Assembly (NCBI GenBank): GCA_947480015.1
Contig: CANKBS010000028.1
Span: 1 to 49,934, forward strand
DNA: 49,934 bases
Origin: Sphingobacteriaceae bacterium
GTDB lineage: Bacteria > Bacteroidota > Bacteroidia > B-17B0 > Aurantibacillaceae
Direction: 5' to 3'
Positions 43,613 through 49,934 of this stretch are shown in pieces. Under the pieces are notes generated by a model, which saw only the letters and a program-made list of their open reading frames with translations, was not told the origin of the DNA and ran no database searches. The first letter of the stretch is position 1, and each line of letters starts with the position of its first letter. Made by a program: the position numbers and the translations under genes.

Positions 43613-46390
43613 TTACACCACAAAATTCACAATCTTTTTAGGGACAATTATAATTTTCTTAGGTGTTTTGCCTTCTAAGTATTTTTGAACTTCTTCACTG
43701 CTCATCACTTCTTTTTCAATTTCAGGAACGGTTAAAGTTGCAGGAAGTTCCATGTTGAAACGCATTTTACCATTAAATGAAATGGGATAAGTAAAACTGT
43801 CTTCCACCAGATAAGTTTCATTGCAATGTGGAAACTCAGCAAATACAATGCTTTCAGTATGTCCGCATAGTGACCAGAGTTCTTCGGCAATATGAGGTGC
43901 ATAAGGTGATAAACAAATTAAAAGCGGTTCTAAAATGGCGCGTTTATTGCATTTTTGATCACCCAATTCATTTACACAGATCATAAAATTACTCACCGAC
44001 GTGTTGAATGAAAAACGTTCTATGTCTTCGGTAATTTTTTTAATGGTTTTATGTAAGGTTTTTAATTCAGCTTTTGTGGGAGCTTCTTCAGAAATAACAA
44101 AGTTGCCATTCAGAAAAAACAAACGCCAGAGTTTTTTCAAAAAGCCCGAAACGCCTGTAATACCATTAGTATTCCATGGTTTGCTTTGTTCTAATGGACC
44201 CAAAAACATTTCATACAAACGTAAAGTATCAGCTCCAAATTTTTCGCAAATATCATCAGGCGAAACTACATTCCATTTTGATTTGGACATTTTTTCTACT
44301 TCAAAGCCACAGAGGTATTTTCCGTTCTCAAGGATAAATACAGCTTTATCAGAATTTTCAAGTGCATTGTTTTTTAAAGCTCTAAATGCCGGAATGTTCA
44401 ACTCATCATTCATGACAATATTGACATCCACATGAAGCTGTGTAACCTCGTATTGGTCTTTTAAGCCACAGGAAACATATTTATTTTCACCTTTAACACG
44501 ATAAACAAAATTACTCCTCCCCTGTATCATCCCTTGATTGATTAGCTTCTTCATGGGTTCGTCAATGTGAATTATGCCAAGGTCTTTTAAAAATTTGGTC
44601 CAGAAACGCACATACAATAAATGTCCGGTTGCATGCTCGCTACCTCCAATGTATAAGTCAACACTTTGCCAGAAATCGACCAATTGTTTACTTACAAAGT
44701 CGTTATTGTTTTTCGGATCCATGTAACGTAAAAAATACCAGCTGCTACCAGCCCAACCGGGCATGGTGGTGTGTTCGTAATCGTAAGTCCCATCTTTTTT
44801 CCAACTGCTAGCCGCGCGTGCTAATGGCGGTTCGCCATCTTCAGTCGGTAAAAATTTATCTACTTCCGGTAACACCAATGGCAATTCATATTCGGCCAAA
44901 GCATGTGGAATGCCATCTTTGTAATAAATAGGAATGGGTTCACCCCAGTAGCGCTGACGACCAAATACAGCGTCTCGCAAACGGTAATTGGTTTTCCCTT
45001 TACCTAAATTCTTTTTTTCGATTTCTGAAATAGCTTTTTTAAGTGCCTCTTTTACGTCGAGTCCGTTTAAAAAATCAGAATTAATTAATTTTCCTTCTTT
45101 GGCATCGTACGATTCTTTTGAAAGATCGCCACCGGCCACCACTTCTATAATTGGTAAGTTAAAATGTTTGGCAAAAGCATAATCACGCGAATCGTGTCCG
45201 GGTACAGCCATTACAGCCCCCGTGCCATAACCGGCCAATACATAATCACCGATCCAGATCGGAATTTGTTTTCTGGTAAAAGGATGTTCTACATAAGCAC
45301 CGGTAAATACACCGCTTACCTTGGTCACTTCAGCCTGACGTTCCCTTTCACTTCTGTTCTTCGATTTAATAACATACTCGTCTACGGCAGCTTTTTGTTC
45401 GGCAGTAGTTATTTTTTCTACCAGTTCATGCTCTGGTGCAAGCGTTACGAAGGATACACCGAAAATAGTATCAGGGCGAGTAGTAAATACTTCAATTTGC
45501 AATTTTGAATTTGCAATCTGAAATTTTAAGCTAGTCCCTTCCGATTTTCCAATCCAGTAACGTTGCGATTCCTTTAAACTTTCGGGCCAGTCAATGGTAT
45601 CTAATCCATCAAGCAAACGCTGAGCATAGGCAGTAATACGCATGCTCCATTGTTTCATCAGTTTACGTTCAACGGGATGCCCGCCTCGTTCGCTTACTCC
45701 GTCTTTTACTTCATCGTTGGCTAAAACGGTACCTAATGCGGCACACCAGTTTACATAAGCTTCTCCAAGATAGGCGATGCGGTATTGCATCAAAGTATCA
45801 GACTTTTGTTTTTCTGAAAACGAGTTCCACTCTTGTGCGGAAAATACTTTTGTTTCATCATCACATACCGCATCAATGCCTGCGTTGCCGTTCTTTTCAA
45901 ATTCGCTAATGAGTGAATTTAAATTTTCGGCTTTATCGTTTTTTTTATTGTACCAACTGTTGAATAATTGAATAAAGATCCATTGGGTCCATTTATAATA
46001 ATCGGGATTAGAAGTGCGCACTTCACGGTCCCAGTCAAAACTAAATCCTATTTTATCTAATTGGTCGCGGTAACGGTTAATGTTCTGCTCGGTAGTAATA
46101 GCAGGGTGTTGCCCGGTTTGAATGGCGTATTGTTCGGCCGGTAATCCAAATGAATCGTAACCCATGGGATGCAAAACATTAAAACCTTTATGACGTTTGT
46201 AACGCGCCATGATATCGGAAGCAATATAACCTAATGGGTGACCAACGTGTAATCCCGCACCGGATGGGTAAGGGAACATATCCAACACATAATATTTTGG
46301 TTTAGCCGAACTGTCGGCTGCTTTAAATGTTTTGTTATCGGCCCAAAATTTCTGCCATTTCTTTTCTATCTCACTAAAATTGTATTCCAT
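43613..46390 (-). CDS. leuS: Leucine--tRNA ligase
   Basis: A class I aminoacyl-tRNA synthetase charging tRNA-Leu in the cytoplasm. The 925-residue protein has the signature HVGH (48-51) in [17 protein letters not shown], the editing CP1 domain ([15 protein letters not shown] and [16 protein letters not shown]), [11 protein letters not shown], and the KMSKS loop in [15 protein letters not shown], followed by the anticodon-binding helical domain and a short C-terminal domain ([14 protein letters not shown]). It is slightly longer than E. coli LeuS (860), with additional sequence in the editing region and near residues 640-700. The ATG at 46390 fits. A weak GC-rich hairpin downstream (43515-43540) may terminate it. 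Confidence 0.97.
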   Translation of the reverse strand: MEYNFSEIEKKWQKFWADNKTFKAADSSAKPKYYVLDMFPYPSGAGLHVGHPLGYIASDIMARYKRHKGFNVLHPMGYDSFGLPAEQYAIQTGQHPAITTEQNINRYRDQLDKIGFSFDWDREVRTSNPDYYKWTQWIFIQLFNSWYNKKNDKAENLNSLISEFEKNGNAGIDAVCDDETKVFSAQEWNSFSEKQKSDTLMQYRIAYLGEAYVNWCAALGTVLANDEVKDGVSERGGHPVERKLMKQWSMRITAYAQRLLDGLDTIDWPESLKESQRYWIGKSEGTSLKFQIANSKLQIEVFTTRPDTIFGVSFVTLAPEHELVEKITTAEQKAAVDEYVIKSKNRSERERQAEVTKVSGVFTGAYVEHPFTRKQIPIWIGDYVLAGYGTGAVMAVPGHDSRDYAFAKHFNLPIIEVVAGGDLSKESYDAKEGKLINSDFLNGLDVKEALKKAISEIEKKNLGKGKTNYRLRDAVFGRQRYWGEPIPIYYKDGIPHALAEYELPLVLPEVDKFLPTEDGEPPLARAASSWKKDGTYDYEHTTMPGWAGSSWYFLRYMDPKNNNDFVSKQLVDFWQSVDLYIGGSEHATGHLLYVRFWTKFLKDLGIIHIDEPMKKLINQGMIQGRSNFVYRVKGENKYVSCGLKDQYEVTQLHVDVNIVMNDELNIPAFRALKNNALENSDKAVFILENGKYLCGFEVEKMSKSKWNVVSPDDICEKFGADTLRLYEMFLGPLEQSKPWNTNGITGVSGFLKKLWRLFFLNGNFVISEEAPTKAELKTLHKTIKKITEDIERFSFNTSVSNFMICVNELGDQKCNKRAILEPLLICLSPYAPHIAEELWSLCGHTESIVFAEFPHCNETYLVEDSFTYPISFNGKMRFNMELPATLTVPEIEKEVMSSEEVQKYLEGKTPKKIIIVPKKIVNFVV

Positions 46391-46518
46391 AGGTATTACG
46401 TACTGCTTTTAAAAGCGAATAAAGATAAGGCTTATATAAGTTTTAGTCAAATAAAATATGGAATGGCACCCCCTCTCTTAAAGCCGCTATGGAAATGGCT
46501 TTAGGGGCATTTCAGCTG

Positions 46519-49500
46519 TTAGTGGCTCTGCGGTGTCCGGTCTTTATTCGCGCGTGAAAAGGCCTTGGTTTCCGGCTCATCGTCCCGGTTCAACATAGGT
46601 AAACGAAACTGGGTAAGTACATCAATATAAATAAAATCAAATTCTTCAACAACCTTGCCAATAATGCTGTACGAACCCGGACCCGTGAAAGGATGCGCCC
46701 TGGCTGAGGGTGGAAAATGTACGGTGTCAATCCAATAACCATCCACATCTAAAAAGGTACCAAAAAACATTTTTTCTTTGTTACTGGTATAGGTGGTTTT
46801 TATATTCACCAAATAACCCACTATTTCGATGGTTATACCAATGCGTGTTTTAAGATCACTTCGGGTAAGTGAATTTTTAACCGGATGCTTTAAGAGTTTA
46901 AAGGGATGGCAGAGTGAAAAACCCAGCAGTTCAATCTCATCAAAAGCATCGTCGAGCCAGGTGTTTTCGAGTTTTGGAAGGGTGTAGCGCTGTGGTTCAA
47001 GCTCGAAGAGTTCGTTCTCTTGTGTTTTTTGTTTTACCGGACTAATCAGCATGTGTGCTTCCCACAGCAATTCCTTTTTGTTTTTATTTAAAAAACTAAA
47101 AGCACCAACACGAATCAGAATGCGCAGTTGCTCGATTGAAATACCGCTACGTTTTATAAAATTGTATAAATCGGTATACACACCATTGTTGGTTCGTTCA
47201 TCCAAAATGGTTTGGATTACCTGTTCTTCCAATTGATTGATCATACTCAGGCCCAGAAAAATCGTTTTGTTTTTTATTTCCGAATTTCTGCTACTGTTAT
47301 TGATACAGGGAGCAATGATTTCGGCTCCATGCATGCGCGCTTCGTGTATATACAATTCGGCGCGATAAAAGCCACCACCATTATTGAGTGTGGCTACCAT
47401 GTACTCTAGCGGATGATAGGCTTTTAAGTAAAGGGCCTGATAACTTTCAACCGCATAGCTGGCCGAATGTCCTTTTGAAAAAGCAAAATTCGCAAAACTT
47501 TCTATCTGGTTCCAGATATTGGTTATGGTGTCTAGGCGATGGCCTTTGTTCAGACAGTTGGTAAAGAATTTTTCCTTTACCATGCTAAACTCATTACGTT
47601 GCTTGAATTTCCAGCTCATACCGCGACGTAAATAATCGGCATCGGCTAAAGATAGTCCCGCAAAAATGTGCGCGATCTTGATCACATCTTCCTGGTACAC
47701 CATCACCCCATAGGTTTCGCGCAGGATGTTGTATAATTCGGGAAGATCGGCTTCTGCTTTTTTTCTAACTTCTTCTTTCCGGTAACGCACAATGTATTCA
47801 TTCATCATACCGCTTTTTGAAACGCCGGGCCTAATAATCGAACTGGCTGCAACCAAACGCAAATAATCATCAGCATGCAATTTGGCGAGTAACATGCGCA
47901 TGGCGGGTGATTCAACATAAAAACAACCTATGCATTTACCTACACGTAATAATTTTTTTATTTCTTCATCGTGCTTAAATTTTTTAATGTCGTGGATGTC
48001 GATGCTAATGTTTTTATTTTCTTTTACCAACTCAACAGCGTCTTTTATTTTTCCTAAACCACGCTGACTTAAAATATCAAATTTAAACAGACCAATATCC
48101 TCGGCTTCCAGCATACTGAATTGTGTGGTAGGATAACCTTTGGGAGGGATGAAGGTGGCGCTGTAACTTGTAATAGGTTCTTCTGAAATTAAAATGCCAC
48201 TCGAGTGTATACTCAAATGACTGGGGAAGCCGGCAATGAGCGCACTGAATTTTAAAACCAGTTTCGCCATCGAATCGTTGGTTTCTTTGGGGTCTTTTAG
48301 TTTTTGTATTTTATCAATTTCTGCAGGAGGCAAACCAAATACTTTTCCTAATTCCCGCGTTACCGCATCGTGCTGAAAAGTGGAGTAGGTGGCCAGCAAG
48401 GCAGTTCGTTCAAATCCAAAACGGTTAAAAATATATTCCGTTACATCGTCGCGGTCTTTCCACGAAAAGTCAATGTCAAAATCGGGCGCATTGCTGCGGT
48501 TTTCGTTGATGAAGCGTTCAAAATACAGATCAAGATCAATGGGATCAACATCGGTAATACGCAAGAGGTAAGCCACCATGCTGTTCGCGCCACTGCCACG
48601 GCCCACATAAAAGTAACCTTTGTTACGGGCGTAATTGGTAATATCCCAGTTAATTAAAAAGTAAGAAGCAAAATTCATTTTACCTATGATCTCGAGTTCT
48701 CTTTCAATGCGTTCGTGTATTTCGGGATTTATTTCACCGTACCTGTAAGGCAAGCCTGCATAAGCTTTTTCGCGCAACATGGCTATGTCTTTTTTTACAC
48801 TGCCACTGTAATTATTTAAGTTTTTATTTTTGAGTTTCCCGAATTCAAGATCTACCGAACAGCTGTTAAGAATCATTTCTGTGTTCCCGATAATATCGGG
48901 ATACGCTTCAAAACTTTTATACAAGACTTCTTTTGTGGGAGCTATCTCATCCATATTAGCCTGCTGATCCTTACCCAGTTTGCTTAGCAGGGTGTTCTCG
49001 TTGATGGCCCGCAGCAAACGATGCGCGCTAAAATGTTCCTTGTGAAGAAAGGAAAATGGCTGCAGCACCACCATCTTAGATGTAAGTGTTTTGAATTTGG
49101 AAAAAGGTAAATGTGTGAGTTCTTTTACGCTAATGCCAATAAATTCGTTTTCGGCAAGCTCATGTCCCTCGTAGCTGATAAAAGGATAAACGATAAACGT
49201 GTTTTTTAATTTTTCGGGTGATAGGGGTCTGGCTGCAAAGTCTTTTTTTTCGTGGAGATGTTCGCTTAAATGTTCGTTCAGCTCTTTAAAACCGGATTTG
49301 TTTTTGGCTATGCCAATGTAGTGTTGTTTAATGCCATTACGGAAGTCTATGCCGGGTATGGGTTTCATGGCTTTGTCTTTGCAAAGCCTCAAACTATCAA
49401 GCACCGCCGAGGTGTTGTTAATGTCAGATAATACAAAGGCGTGGTAACCCAGGTTCCAGGTTTCCCGAAGCAGTTCTTTTATGGATAAGGTACCATAACC

Positions 49501-49533
49501 AAAACTATAATATGTGTGGCAGTTGAGGAGCAT
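46519..49533 (-). CDS. dnaE: Short DnaE-type DNA polymerase III alpha subunit
   Basis: A C-family DNA polymerase of 1004 residues, shorter than the replicative DnaE (about 1160-1450). An N-terminal PHP domain (LNCHTYYSFGYGTLSIKELL) has lost at least one of the metal-binding histidines (NCH instead of HxH), so exonuclease activity is unlikely. Polymerase motifs are intact: YVGRGSGANSMVAYLL, the two catalytic aspartates in APDFDIDFSW (near residue 350), and the third in LFKFDILSQRGLG. A helix-hairpin-helix region and a C-terminal OB fold (GYLVNIKTTYTSNKEKMFFG) follow. Its size and start suggest the second, DnaE2/ImuC-like translesion polymerase of Bacteroidota, but no imuA or imuB lies in view, so the main replicase is not fully excluded. 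Confidence 0.85.
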   Translation of the reverse strand: MLLNCHTYYSFGYGTLSIKELLRETWNLGYHAFVLSDINNTSAVLDSLRLCKDKAMKPIPGIDFRNGIKQHYIGIAKNKSGFKELNEHLSEHLHEKKDFAARPLSPEKLKNTFIVYPFISYEGHELAENEFIGISVKELTHLPFSKFKTLTSKMVVLQPFSFLHKEHFSAHRLLRAINENTLLSKLGKDQQANMDEIAPTKEVLYKSFEAYPDIIGNTEMILNSCSVDLEFGKLKNKNLNNYSGSVKKDIAMLREKAYAGLPYRYGEINPEIHERIERELEIIGKMNFASYFLINWDITNYARNKGYFYVGRGSGANSMVAYLLRITDVDPIDLDLYFERFINENRSNAPDFDIDFSWKDRDDVTEYIFNRFGFERTALLATYSTFQHDAVTRELGKVFGLPPAEIDKIQKLKDPKETNDSMAKLVLKFSALIAGFPSHLSIHSSGILISEEPITSYSATFIPPKGYPTTQFSMLEAEDIGLFKFDILSQRGLGKIKDAVELVKENKNISIDIHDIKKFKHDEEIKKLLRVGKCIGCFYVESPAMRMLLAKLHADDYLRLVAASSIIRPGVSKSGMMNEYIVRYRKEEVRKKAEADLPELYNILRETYGVMVYQEDVIKIAHIFAGLSLADADYLRRGMSWKFKQRNEFSMVKEKFFTNCLNKGHRLDTITNIWNQIESFANFAFSKGHSASYAVESYQALYLKAYHPLEYMVATLNNGGGFYRAELYIHEARMHGAEIIAPCINNSSRNSEIKNKTIFLGLSMINQLEEQVIQTILDERTNNGVYTDLYNFIKRSGISIEQLRILIRVGAFSFLNKNKKELLWEAHMLISPVKQKTQENELFELEPQRYTLPKLENTWLDDAFDEIELLGFSLCHPFKLLKHPVKNSLTRSDLKTRIGITIEIVGYLVNIKTTYTSNKEKMFFGTFLDVDGYWIDTVHFPPSARAHPFTGPGSYSIIGKVVEEFDFIYIDVLTQFRLPMLNRDDEPETKAFSRANKDRTPQSH

Positions 49534-49555
49534 GGGGTTTAGATGACGGTTTTTT

Positions 49556-49934
49556 CAGGTCGCTCCTACGGAGCTTATCTGTTTTGTTACAGGTTTATTA
49601 CAAACAGTTCGTCCCTACGGGACGGGATTGTTTTATGTTTATACTTAATTTGCTTCCATAGTGCTTTTTATGTTTTGTCAATTTATCACAAACGTGTTAT
49701 CTCAAGGGGACTGAGTTTTGTTTTCATTTTTATGCTGCAGGTCGCTCCTACGGAGCTTATCTGTTTTGTTACAGGTTTATTACAAACAGTTCGTCCCTAC
49801 GGGGCGGGATTGTTTTATGTTTATACTTAATTTGCTTCCATAGTGCTTTTTATGTTTTGTCAATTTATCACAAACGTGTTATCTCAAGGGGACTGAGTTT
49901 TGTTTTCATTTTTATGCTGCAGGTCGCTCCTACT
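49556..49934. repeat. 182-bp tandem repeat running off the window
   Basis: CAGGTCGCTCC recurs at 49556, 49738 and 49920, giving an exact 182-bp period with nearly identical copies (two full units plus the start of a third). Each unit holds the hairpins GCTCC-TAC-GGAGC and GTCCC-TAC-GGGAC (GGGGC in copy two) and the stretch TTACAAACAG found also in the array near 12 kb. No gene is supported here; open frames across it are by-products of the repeat. Confidence 0.85.

Noticed and set aside
46476-46500. AAAGCC/GGCTTT hairpin as terminator of dnaE
   Set aside because: The stem is short and no T-run follows it on the minus strand.
49543-49830. 95-residue open frame on the + strand
   Set aside because: It reads through the 182-bp repeat; because the period is not a multiple of three, it only yields related fragments in shifting frames.
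49556-49934. CRISPR array
   Set aside because: The whole 182-bp unit repeats; there are no short repeats separated by unique spacers and no cas genes.

Overview
The window is a chromosomal segment of a Gram-negative Bacteroidota bacterium. The evidence is as follows: four proteins carry type IX secretion (T9SS) C-terminal signals, in both the short 'YPNP' type and the CHU_C type; there is a type III (GlnN) glutamine synthetase; intergenic -7 boxes match the Bacteroidota consensus TAnnTTTG; the FtsZ tail is of Bacteroidota type (NSFLHDNVD); and CMP-Kdo synthetase points to LPS. MurE carries the DNPR motif of meso-diaminopimelate enzymes. I cannot place the organism below phylum with confidence.

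Layout. 1-1002: the end of an IS3-family insertion sequence abuts the 3' remnant of a T9SS protein gene. 1003-1835: repeats. 1836-4025: glnN. 4026-4800: a repeat- and hairpin-rich block bounded by two near-identical terminators. 4801-11697: housekeeping genes (IMPACT/YigZ, M42 peptidase, DUF1571 protein, kdsB, queA, a T9SS protein, YqeY). 11698-12770: a degenerate ~200-bp tandem repeat studded with small hairpins. 12771-16550: TonB, a CHU_C protein, a GNAT acyltransferase, the GTPase YihA and a small conserved protein.

16920-32680 is a complete division and cell wall (dcw) cluster, all on the + strand: mraZ, rsmH, ftsL, ftsI, murE, mraY, murD, ftsW, murG, murC, ftsQ, ftsA, ftsZ. Together these make lipid II (MurE, MraY, MurD, MurG, MurC), polymerise and crosslink septal peptidoglycan (FtsW, FtsI), and build the Z ring with its membrane anchor (FtsZ, FtsA, FtsQ, FtsL). 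Four TGGTN boxes at exact 10-bp spacing upstream of mraZ look like the autoregulatory MraZ operator.

32681-43392 is accessory and surface-oriented: a probable outer-membrane protein whose start codon lies in a strong hairpin, a duplicated-module T9SS protein, a broken STAS-like gene, a giant LamG/Ig-like/SprB-like/PKD/CHU_C adhesin, and a membrane-anchored monohaem cytochrome c protein. 43613-49533 holds leuS and a short DnaE-type polymerase, both on the minus strand. The window ends in a 182-bp tandem repeat sharing its hairpins with the 12-kb repeat array.

I found no defence system, CRISPR array, tRNA or rRNA. The most unusual material is noncoding: a family of three-base-loop microhairpins with compensatory stem changes, the MraZ-box array, the start-codon hairpin at 32773-32820 and the terminator-bounded block at 4051-4476.
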